In this document: positions 22,568-29,599 of the stretch, piece after piece
Layout: the number at the start of each line of letters is the position of its first letter
Position numbering within the stretch: position 1 is the stretch's first letter
Program-made: the position numbers and the translations under genes
The notes under the pieces: model-generated
What the model was told of the DNA's origin: nothing
Databases searched by the model: none
What the model saw: only the letters and a program-made list of their open reading frames with translations
Origin: an uncultured Lachnospiraceae bacterium
Lineage (GTDB): Bacteria > Bacillota > Clostridia > Lachnospirales > Lachnospiraceae
Assembly (NCBI GenBank): GCA_944380095.1
Contig: CALWGP010000013.1
Coordinates: 1 to 36,974 of the forward strand
Length of the DNA: 36,974 nucleotides
Direction: 5' to 3'

Positions 22568-24094
22568 ATGAAAGACCGGACCTATCTCGCCATTGATCTG
22601 AAATCTTTTTACGCTTCCGTGGAGTGTATTGAACGGGGGCTGGATCCGCTTACCACCAACCTGGTGGTGGCGGATCTTTCGCGCACGGAAAAGACCATTT
22701 GTCTTGCGGTATCCCCGTCGTTAAAGGCATACGGCATTCCGGGCAGGGCGCGGCTGTTTGAAGTGATACAAAAGGTCGGGGAGGAAAACGGACGGCGCAG
22801 GGCAAGATGCGGCGGGTTTTGCGGAGAATCGCAGGATGAAAAAGAGCTTAAGAAGGATCCGGCGCTGAAGATCGCCTGGCTGACCGCTGCGCCCAGGATG
22901 GCGTTGTATCTGCAATACAGCGCCCGCATCCACGGGATTTATCTGCAGTATGTGGCGCCCGAGGACATCCATGTCTATTCCATCGACGAAGCGTTTCTGG
23001 ATGTGACGGATTATCTGCAGACTTACCGCCTTACCGCAAAACAGCTGGCGGGCAGGATTATCCGGGAGGTACTGCGTCAGACAGGCATTGTAGCGGCGGC
23101 AGGGATCGGGCCCAACCTCTATCTTTGCAAGGCCGCGCTGGATATTGTGGCCAAACATGTGCCCGCCGACGAGGACGGGGTGCGGATCGCTGCGCTGGAT
23201 GAAAAGAGCTACCGGCGCCTGCTCTGGGGGCATCGTCCTCTGACGGATTTTTGGAGAGTGGGGGCGGGGACGGCGCGCAGGCTGGCAGAGACAGGCCTGT
23301 TTACCATGGGTGATGTGGCCAGGTGTTCCCTGGGCGGGCCGGATGATTTTTATAATGAAGACCTTTTATACCGCCTTTTGGGCGTCAATGCGGAGCTGCT
23401 CATCGACCACGCCTGGGGGGTGGAGCCCTGCACCATTGCGGACATCAAGGCCTACCGGCCCCGGTCCAACAGCCTGGGCGCGGGACAGGTGCTGCAGTCT
23501 CCCCACGATTTTGAAAAAGCCGGGATCGTGGTACGGGAGATGGCGGACAGCCTGGCCCTTGGGCTGGTGGAGAAGGGGCTGGTGACAGACCAGGTGGTGC
23601 TGACGGTGGGCTATGACCGGGAAAGCTTAAAGGACCCTGCGGTTCGAAAACTTCTGGACGGTTCGGTGACAAAGGACCGGTACGGCAGGGAAATCCCGGC
23701 CCATGCCCACGGGACGGTCAATCTGGGAAGCGCCACCTCCTCCGGCAGACAGATCGGGGAAGCGGTGATGCGCCTGTATGGGGAAATCGTCAATCCGGCC
23801 CTTCTGATCCGCCGACTGAACCTGACTGCCTGCCATGTGGTACCGGAAGAGGAGACGAAACAGGAAGAAGGCTTCCGGCAGCTGGAGCTGTTTTCGGACT
23901 GGGGAAAAGAAGAGGCCCAGGGAGATAAGCGGCAGCGGGAGGAAGCAGAGAAAGAGAGGGAAAAGAAGATGCAGAAGGCGGTGCTGGAAATTCAGAAAAA
24001 ATTCGGGAAAAATGCGGTGCTTAAGGGCATGAGCCTGCAGGAGGGCGCCACTGCCCGGGAAAGAAACGGCCAGATCGGCGGACACAGGGCGTAA
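22568..24094 (+). CDS. Y-family translesion DNA polymerase (UvrX/YqjW-like)
   Basis: A 508-residue error-prone Y-family polymerase of the UmuC/DinB group found in Firmicutes SOS cassettes. The palm metal ligands are D10 in AIDLKSFYASVE and the SIDEAFLDVTDY motif at about 138-149. A little-finger domain follows (about 290-430). The charged C-terminal tail (about 435-508) ends with KFGKNAVLKGMSLQEGAT and RNGQIGGH, typical of this subgroup. It bypasses lesions with low fidelity. ATG 22568 follows GGAAGGAG and lies 16 nt after the likely transcription start, so upstream in-frame starts within the promoter are rejected. Followed 24 nt later by a YolD-like gene. Confidence 0.9.
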   Translation: MKDRTYLAIDLKSFYASVECIERGLDPLTTNLVVADLSRTEKTICLAVSPSLKAYGIPGRARLFEVIQKVGEENGRRRARCGGFCGESQDEKELKKDPALKIAWLTAAPRMALYLQYSARIHGIYLQYVAPEDIHVYSIDEAFLDVTDYLQTYRLTAKQLAGRIIREVLRQTGIVAAAGIGPNLYLCKAALDIVAKHVPADEDGVRIAALDEKSYRRLLWGHRPLTDFWRVGAGTARRLAETGLFTMGDVARCSLGGPDDFYNEDLLYRLLGVNAELLIDHAWGVEPCTIADIKAYRPRSNSLGAGQVLQSPHDFEKAGIVVREMADSLALGLVEKGLVTDQVVLTVGYDRESLKDPAVRKLLDGSVTKDRYGREIPAHAHGTVNLGSATSSGRQIGEAVMRLYGEIVNPALLIRRLNLTACHVVPEEETKQEEGFRQLELFSDWGKEEAQGDKRQREEAEKEREKKMQKAVLEIQKKFGKNAVLKGMSLQEGATARERNGQIGGHRA

Positions 24095-24118
24095 CGGAGT
24101 ATATTGCAGGGAGGCAGG

Positions 24119-24559
24119 ATGAAAGATTTCTTTTCGGATTCCCATTTATATGACGATATCATAGACCGGTCCAGGCCGGTTTCGCGGCGGCATTTGCCTA
24201 TGTCAAACGCAGAACGGGCCGCCCAGTTTTTCCCCTTTGATGCACTGGGTTTTCAGTCTGTGATGAGGGAAGAAGAGCGGCAGACCCAGGAGAGGGTGCG
24301 GCTGGATGAGGATGCGAAGGCGGCGCTGGACCGCTGTCTGGCTTTGCTGCGAAAAGAGATCCGGCAGCATCCGGAAGTGACAGTGACCTGGTTTGTCCCG
24401 GACGAATACAAAGAAGGCGGCGCGTACACCACCGCAGCCGGCCGGGTCAAAAAGCTGGACGAACCGGGAGGGGCCCTCGTTTTGGAAGGGGGCGTCCGTA
24501 TCCCCCTGGAGGAAATCCTCTTTCTGTCCGGCCCCCTTTTGGAGGAAAGTATTCCTTAG
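24119..24559 (+). CDS. YolD-like SOS cassette protein
   Basis: A 146-residue soluble protein with the N-terminal YDDIID and PMSNAERAAQFFPFDAL segments seen in YolD-like proteins that follow Y-family polymerases in Clostridia and Bacilli. The C-terminal half is a small beta-rich region ending IPLEEILFLSG. A UmuD-like accessory role has been proposed for YolD; function here is inferred from position. AGGGAGG at 24108-24114 fixes ATG 24119. Co-transcribed with the polymerase from the LexA-controlled promoter. Confidence 0.75.
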   Translation: MKDFFSDSHLYDDIIDRSRPVSRRHLPMSNAERAAQFFPFDALGFQSVMREEERQTQERVRLDEDAKAALDRCLALLRKEIRQHPEVTVTWFVPDEYKEGGAYTTAAGRVKKLDEPGGALVLEGGVRIPLEEILFLSGPLLEESIP

Positions 24560-24587
24560 GGGCATGGACGCGGATAGAAAACGGGTA

Positions 24588-24640
24588 TTGGACAGAAGTG
24601 CGGAAATGGTGTATTCTTTTTTATAGAAGCGAAACGTTTC
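24588..24640 (+). promoter_or_regulatory. Promoter and palindromic operator candidate of the aldo/keto reductase
   Basis: -35 TTGGAC (24588-24593), 18-bp spacer, -10 TATTCT (24612-24617), start near 24624. The perfect 10-bp palindrome GAAACGTTTC (24631-24640) lies just after the start, as expected of a LacI-family type operator. A small ACGGC/GCCGT hairpin follows at 24644-24658. Confidence 0.4.
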
Positions 24641-24685
24641 CAAACGGCTTTGCGCCGTAAATTACAGGGAAGGGAGTATGATCGG

Positions 24686-25819
24686 ATGATTACAAAAGAG
24701 TTCCAGGATCTGAAGCTGTCCGCGCTGGGGATGGGGGCCATGCGCCTGCCCGTTGTCGGCGGGGACGACGCATGCATCGATGAAGCGGCGGTACAGCAGA
24801 TGGTGGATTATGCCATCGCCCACGGGGTCAATTATTTCGATACCGCCTGGGGATACCATAACGGACAGTCCGAACTGGCGATGGGGAGGGCGCTGAAAAA
24901 ATATCCCAGGGAATCTTTTTGCCTGGCGGATAAATTCCCCGGCTATGACTTGTCCAACATGGGGAAGGTACGCGAGATTTTTGAAGAGCAGTTAAGCAAA
25001 TGCCAGGTGGAATATTTTGACTTTTATCTTTTTCACAATGTGTGCGAGATGAACATAGACGCCTATCTGGATGAAAAATACGGGATTTTCCAGTATCTGG
25101 TTGAACAAAAAAGAAGGGGGAGAATCCGGCATCTGGGCTTTTCCGCCCACGGCAGCTACGATGTGATGAAGCGCTTCCTGGAAGCTTACGGACAGGAGAT
25201 GGAATTCTGCCAGATTCAGCTGAATTATCTGGACTGGGACTTCCAGGATGCGAAGTCGAAGGTGGAGCTGCTTCGGTCCTGGCATCTTCCGGTCTGGGTG
25301 ATGGAGCCTTTGCGCGGGGGCAGGCTGGCTGCCCTGGAACAGAAAGACGAAGAGACGCTGAAGGCGCTGCGGCCCGACGAGGAGATCCCGGCCTGGGCAT
25401 TTCGTTTCCTGCAGTCCGTTCCCGAAGTGGGTGTGGTCCTTTCCGGCATGTCCAATCTGGAGCAGATGCAGAAAAACATCCGTACCTTTGAAGAGAATAA
25501 GCCGCTGAATGAAGAGGAGAGGGATAGCCTCCTGCGGATTGCGGACGAGATGGTCAAAAAGATCGCCCTGCCCTGTACGGCCTGTCATTACTGTGTCAGC
25601 CACTGTCCGAAAGGCCTGGCCATTCCGGATCTTTTGGCCCTTTACAACGAACACTGCTTTACGGGCGGCGGTTTTATCGCGCCCATGGCCCTTTCCGCGA
25701 TTCCTAGGGAAAAGTGGCCCACCGCCTGCATCGGCTGCAGAAGCTGTGAAAAAGTCTGTCCCCAGCAGATCAAAGTTTCCGAAGCCATGGCGGATTTTTC
25801 CAGACGGCTGGAAGCATAA
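24686..25819 (+). CDS. Aldo/keto reductase with C-terminal ferredoxin domain
   Basis: A 377-residue oxidoreductase. N-terminal TIM barrel (1-280) with AKR active-site residues D52, Y57, K83 and H117. C-terminal domain has two 4Fe-4S motifs: C297, C300, C303, C307 (CTACHYCVSHCPKG) and C348, C351, C354, C358 (CIGCRSCEKVCPQ). Common in anaerobic Clostridia; the substrate is unknown, and electrons probably pass between ferredoxin-type clusters and a carbonyl/hydroxyl substrate. ATG 24686 has AGGGAG 9 nt upstream; ATG 24678 terminates at once. Single-gene unit between its own promoter and a two-way terminator. Confidence 0.88.
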   Translation: MITKEFQDLKLSALGMGAMRLPVVGGDDACIDEAAVQQMVDYAIAHGVNYFDTAWGYHNGQSELAMGRALKKYPRESFCLADKFPGYDLSNMGKVREIFEEQLSKCQVEYFDFYLFHNVCEMNIDAYLDEKYGIFQYLVEQKRRGRIRHLGFSAHGSYDVMKRFLEAYGQEMEFCQIQLNYLDWDFQDAKSKVELLRSWHLPVWVMEPLRGGRLAALEQKDEETLKALRPDEEIPAWAFRFLQSVPEVGVVLSGMSNLEQMQKNIRTFEENKPLNEEERDSLLRIADEMVKKIALPCTACHYCVSHCPKGLAIPDLLALYNEHCFTGGGFIAPMALSAIPREKWPTACIGCRSCEKVCPQQIKVSEAMADFSRRLEA

Positions 25820-25839
25820 TGCAGGGTATATATCGTATA

Positions 25840-25889
25840 ACAAAATCCCGGGACACAGGCTCTTGCCTGCGGTCCGGGATTTTGTTTTA
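25840..25889. terminator. Bidirectional terminator between aldo/keto reductase and aroA
   Basis: A 12-bp outer stem ACAAAATCCCGG/CCGGGATTTTGT (25840-25851, 25874-25885) with an inner CAGGC-TCTT-GCCTG hairpin. T-rich sequence follows in both directions. It serves the converging reductase and aroA transcripts; the aroA stop codon lies at its right edge. Confidence 0.85.
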
Positions 25890-27170
25890 ACGGTCAGAAG
25901 CCAGCAAAGCCAGATCATTATAAAAGCCCGGGTAACTGATCCGTACGCAGTCCCCGTTTTCGATGACCGTGGTTCCTTCGGCGGCCATGGCCGCCACGGC
26001 AAAGCTCATGGCGATGCGGTGATCCTCGAAAGAAGAAACAGAAGCGCCATGCAGCGTGTGCCCGCCGCAGATGATCATGCCGTCCGGGGTGGGCGTTACA
26101 TCAGCGCCCATGGCCTTAAGCCCGGCGGTTGTGGTTGCGATCCGGTCGGATTCCTTAACCTTTAGTTCGGCGGCATCCCGGATGACCGTGGTTCCTTGCG
26201 CAAAGGCGGCCATGACCGCAATCATGGGCAGTTCGTCGATCAGGGCAGGGATCAGTTCCCCTTCGATCACGGTGCCGTGCAGGGGACTAAAAGAGACAAA
26301 CAGGTCCGCCACGGGTTCTCCGGCGCAAAGCCGCTCGTTGAGAATTTCCAGGCGGCCTCCCATAGAGCGGATGACGGAAAGGATTCCGCTGCGGGTGGGG
26401 TTGATCCCCACGTTTTTCACCAGTATTTCCGAACCGGGGACTAAAAGGCCGGCCGCCAGGAAATAGGCTGCGGAGGAAATGTCCCCGGGCACTTCGATTT
26501 TCTGCCCAAAGAGGGGAAAACCCGGGCGCAGAAGGGCGGTTTTTCCTTCGGAAACCAGATTTGCGCCGAACCCTTTGAGCATCAGTTCCGTATGGTTGCG
26601 GCTCGGCAAAGGTTCTGTCACCTGCGTGGGAGAATCCGCATAGAGTCCTGCCAGAAGAATGGCGGATTTTACCTGTGCGGAAGCCACGGGGGTGGCGTAG
26701 GAGATGCCGTGTAAGGGCCTTCCTGTGATGGACAAAGGGGCGCATCCGTTATGGCGTACGCTCTCGATTTGGGCCCCCATCAGGGAAAGGGGCTCCATGA
26801 TCCGCTTCATGGGCCGCTTTTGAATGGAAGCGTCCCCGGTCAGGACGGAAGAAAACTCCTGACCCGACAAAATACCGGATAAAAGCCGGGTGGTGGTGCC
26901 GGAATTCCCGGCGTCCAGAATCTTTTCGGGAGCCGACAGGCCGTGCAGCCCCCTGCCGTGGACCAGGATTTTTTCCGGCGTATTTTCGATGGAAATGCCC
27001 AGCTGCCGGAAACAGGAAATGGTGGAAAGACAGTCCGCTCCCTGCAAAAAATTGGTTACTTCCGTCAGCCCTTTTGCGATTGCGCCGAACATGACGCTTC
27101 TGTGGGAAATGGATTTATCTCCGGGAACGGTCAGTTCCCCTTTTAAAGGGCCGCTTTGTCGTATTTCCAT
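25887..27170 (-). CDS. aroA: EPSP synthase, class II type
   Basis: A 427-residue 3-phosphoshikimate 1-carboxyvinyltransferase, sixth step of the shikimate pathway (shikimate-3-phosphate + PEP). Key motifs: GDKS (17-20), GNSGTTTRL from 88, RPMKR (119-123), SAQVK (164-168), RNHTE (191-195), NPTR (257-260), and the catalytic Asp D312 in IDELP. The combination GDKx, SAQxK, RxHxE and NxTR is the class II signature, a class generally less sensitive to glyphosate. It is the last gene of the DAHP synthase-tyrA-aroA operon, 46 nt after tyrA, and ends in a bidirectional terminator. Confidence 0.95.
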   Translation of the reverse strand: MEIRQSGPLKGELTVPGDKSISHRSVMFGAIAKGLTEVTNFLQGADCLSTISCFRQLGISIENTPEKILVHGRGLHGLSAPEKILDAGNSGTTTRLLSGILSGQEFSSVLTGDASIQKRPMKRIMEPLSLMGAQIESVRHNGCAPLSITGRPLHGISYATPVASAQVKSAILLAGLYADSPTQVTEPLPSRNHTELMLKGFGANLVSEGKTALLRPGFPLFGQKIEVPGDISSAAYFLAAGLLVPGSEILVKNVGINPTRSGILSVIRSMGGRLEILNERLCAGEPVADLFVSFSPLHGTVIEGELIPALIDELPMIAVMAAFAQGTTVIRDAAELKVKESDRIATTTAGLKAMGADVTPTPDGMIICGGHTLHGASVSSFEDHRIAMSFAVAAMAAEGTTVIENGDCVRISYPGFYNDLALLASDR

Positions 27171-27216
27171 GAGGTTTATTTTCCTTTCCTATTCGTTTGC
27201 CTAAAACCGTTCAGGG

Positions 27217-28311
27217 TTATTTGGCCAGATGAGTGGTATATCCCCTGCCTGTCAGCAGACGGATTGCTTTCTCAATGGAAGCTTCTTCATAAAATTCGAT
27301 CGCCAGCACACCTTCCTGTGCTTCGCGGTTATGGGCGATGCCGATATTTTTGATATTGATGCCGTTTAAAGCCAGCAGTGTGGCCACGGCAGCCAGGGAA
27401 CCGGCTTCATCCGGGATATCCACCCGGATGGAGTAGACTTTCTTGATGGGGCCGCTTCCGGCATCGATGAAAGAATCCCGGTAGAGACGGGCATTTTCAA
27501 AAAAAGAAAACAGGCTGTCCGGATCCTTTTTCTGAAGCTGTTGTTCGATCGTTTCCAGATCCCGGATATAGTCCTGCAGAAGGGCGAGGATATTTTCCGT
27601 GTTGGTCAGGCAGATCTGCTGCCACATGACGGCGGAGGAAGAAGCGATCCGGGTGATGTCCTTAAACCCCCCGGCGGCGATGGACTTCATCAGTCCGTCC
27701 CTGCCGTCGTGATCTTTTACCAGGTTCACCAAAGAGGCGGCGATAATGTGGGGAAGATGACTGACGGCGGCTGTAATATAGTCGTGTTTTTGAGGATCTA
27801 CCAAAAGGGGGATGGCCCCGGTGGCAGATACCAGCCTGCGGAAAATTTCCACTTTTCCGGCCGGGACGGCAGCGGCGGGGGCGATGATGTAATAGGCGTT
27901 TTCCAGCAGGGAAGCTTTTGCGTTGGCAAAGCCGATCCGTTCGCTTCCCGCCATGGGATGCCCGCCGATAAACCGGTCCTGGATGCCCAGGGATTCGATC
28001 AGGCGGCAGATGGGGGTTTTGACGCTGCCCACATCGGTGAGAATGCAGTCCGGACGGCAGAATTGCAGCGCCAGCCGCAGGTTTTCTTCGTTGCAGGCCA
28101 CGGGCGCGCATAAAAAGAGAAAATCGCAGCCGGCCAGTATTTCGGAAGGACGTTCGCAAACCGCGTCGGCCGTACCTTCCGACAATGCCAGCCGGCGGGT
28201 GGACGGATCCGGATCACAGGCGATAATCCGGATATCCTCCCTGTTTTGCTTGAAAGCCCGGGCAATGGAACCGCCGATAAGGCCCAGGCCGATAAAACCG
28301 CAGGTAATCAT
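27217..28311 (-). CDS. tyrA: Prephenate dehydrogenase with ACT domain
   Basis: A 364-residue enzyme making 4-hydroxyphenylpyruvate from prephenate with NAD(P)+, for tyrosine. N-terminal Rossmann fold starts GFIGLGLIGGSIARAF; the active-site HPMAGSERIGFANA follows, with the catalytic region helical to about 285. An ACT domain (about 293-364, YSIRVDIPDEAGSLAAVATLL) suggests feedback control by an aromatic amino acid. GGAGGG 5 nt upstream selects the start at 28311 over two upstream ATGs. Lies 19 nt after the DAHP synthase stop, so co-transcribed. Confidence 0.93.
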   Translation of the reverse strand: MITCGFIGLGLIGGSIARAFKQNREDIRIIACDPDPSTRRLALSEGTADAVCERPSEILAGCDFLFLCAPVACNEENLRLALQFCRPDCILTDVGSVKTPICRLIESLGIQDRFIGGHPMAGSERIGFANAKASLLENAYYIIAPAAAVPAGKVEIFRRLVSATGAIPLLVDPQKHDYITAAVSHLPHIIAASLVNLVKDHDGRDGLMKSIAAGGFKDITRIASSSAVMWQQICLTNTENILALLQDYIRDLETIEQQLQKKDPDSLFSFFENARLYRDSFIDAGSGPIKKVYSIRVDIPDEAGSLAAVATLLALNGINIKNIGIAHNREAQEGVLAIEFYEEASIEKAIRLLTGRGYTTHLAK

Positions 28312-28330
28312 ATTTCCCTCCATGCCTAGT

Positions 28331-29341
28331 TTAATTCCTGCCTGCAAGAGTCCAGTAAGGCTTTAGTTCTTCGGTCAGATGGGAGAACTTTTCAAAATTC
28401 AGGGACTGGGGACCGTCGGAAAGGGCGCAGGCCGGATTGTTATGTACTTCGATCATCAGCCCGTCCGCCCCGCAGGCAACGGCGGCTTTGGCCATGGGAG
28501 GGACGTAGCGGTAAGCGCCTGTGGCATGGGAAGGATCCACGATGACCGGAAGATGGGTCTTTTCCTTTAAAACAGGGACCGCGCTTAAGTCCAGGGTGTT
28601 GCGGGTGGAGGTTTCATAGGTACGGATGCCCCGTTCGCACAAAACCACGTTGGGATTTCCTTCGGCCATAATATATTCCGCGGCGTTGAGCCATTCTTCA
28701 ATGGTGGCGCAAAGCCCCCGCTTGAGCAGTACGGGAAGGCCGCTGCGCCCCGCCTCTTTGAGCAGGATAAAGTTCTGCATGTTGCGGGCCCCGATCTGCA
28801 GCATGTCCACATATTTTACCGCGGCTTCAATCGCCTCCAGGCTGACTACTTCGCAGATAGTGGCCAGCCCGTATTCTTTCCCCGCAGCCTGCATATAGCG
28901 AAGCCCTTCTTCTTCCAGGCCCTGGAAGGAATAGGGGGAAGTGCGGGGCTTATATGCGCCGCCGCGCAGCATGGTGGCGCCGGAACGCTTCACCGCTTTT
29001 GCAATGAGCATCAGCTGATCATTGGACTCCACGGCGCAGGGCCCGGCGATGATCGTCCGGGTATGGGGACCGATCTGCGTGCAGCCGACGGTTACCACCG
29101 TAGGATCCGGGTGGAATTTCAGATTTGCCAGCTTGTAGCTTTCGGTTACGGGAACAATCCGGTCCACATCGGAAAAAAGGGCGAGATGTTCGGTGGACAG
29201 GCGGCTTTTGTCGCCCACCACGCCAATGATGGTCACCTGGGTCCCTTCGGAGAGGTGGGCCGTCAGCCCGTTGGATTCGATATAGTTCTTCACCGCGGTG
29301 ATATGCTCGGCGGCAGCCTGCGGTTTCATGACAATAATCAT
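28331..29341 (-). CDS. aroF: DAHP synthase (3-deoxy-7-phosphoheptulonate synthase), type I beta
   Basis: A 336-residue enzyme condensing PEP and erythrose-4-phosphate, the entry to the shikimate pathway. An N-terminal ferredoxin-like domain (1-75) precedes the KDO8P-like catalytic barrel, with AGPCAVES, the RGGAYKPRTSPYSFQG loop, a GARNMQN segment, CERGIRTYE and VDPSHATG. The N-terminal domain in this class commonly confers feedback inhibition. AGGGAGG precedes the ATG at 29341. First gene of the aromatic operon, transcribed from 29380-29408. Note that 'aroF' is the Bacillus/Clostridia-style label; E. coli AroF is a different subtype. Confidence 0.94.
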   Translation of the reverse strand: MIIVMKPQAAAEHITAVKNYIESNGLTAHLSEGTQVTIIGVVGDKSRLSTEHLALFSDVDRIVPVTESYKLANLKFHPDPTVVTVGCTQIGPHTRTIIAGPCAVESNDQLMLIAKAVKRSGATMLRGGAYKPRTSPYSFQGLEEEGLRYMQAAGKEYGLATICEVVSLEAIEAAVKYVDMLQIGARNMQNFILLKEAGRSGLPVLLKRGLCATIEEWLNAAEYIMAEGNPNVVLCERGIRTYETSTRNTLDLSAVPVLKEKTHLPVIVDPSHATGAYRYVPPMAKAAVACGADGLMIEVHNNPACALSDGPQSLNFEKFSHLTEELKPYWTLAGRN

Positions 29342-29379
29342 AAGGAAGTCCTCCCTATCCATCAATAAATTCTTCCACC

Positions 29380-29408
29380 AATATAGCACGTTAAAGTGCG
29401 AAAATCAA
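29380..29408 (-). promoter_or_regulatory. Promoter of the aromatic operon with palindrome in its spacer
   Basis: On the minus strand: -35 TTGATT (29408-29403), 17-bp spacer, -10 TATATT (29385-29380). The spacer holds GCACGTTAAAGTGC (plus-strand reading, 29386-29399), symmetric at 6 of 7 base pairs. A repressor bound there would cover the promoter. Leader about 32 nt; no T-box or attenuator fits in it. Confidence 0.65.
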
Positions 29409-29481
29409 CTGCAAAAGGGAGGAAAGAGGGAAAAGGGGAGAGGGGCATTGTGAAAAAGCTGGCAAAGTTGCTGAAAAAGGC

Positions 29482-29510
29482 TTGCAGATCATAGGAAAGT
29501 TTAGTAGAAT
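29482..29510 (+). promoter_or_regulatory. Promoter candidate for the EF-G paralogue
   Basis: -35 TTGCAG (29482-29487), 17-bp spacer, -10 TAGAAT (29505-29510); leader about 80 nt. The rest of 29411-29481 is purine-rich (GGGAGGAAAGAGGG-like) and I see no gene in it. Confidence 0.5.
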
Positions 29511-29599
29511 ATCCACATGGGGAAATTGGGAATGATTTTGCTTACCTTGAAAATCTTTGACAGAATTACCCAGAAATTGCATAATACGGAGGAATGAAC

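Noticed and set aside
24564-24626. 20-codon open frame between the YolD-like gene and the aldo/keto reductase
   Set aside because: It has no properly spaced ribosome binding site and covers the -35/-10 of the next gene.
24627-24644. CcpA cre site at GAAACGTTTC
   Set aside because: The CG centre fits but four of the consensus flanking bases (TGWAA...WCA) do not; kept only as a generic palindrome.
29557-29585. TTGACA-17-CATAAT promoter next to the EF-G paralogue start
   Set aside because: Transcription would begin around 29592, at the end of the Shine-Dalgarno, leaving no usable ribosome binding site; the upstream promoter at 29482 is more sensible.
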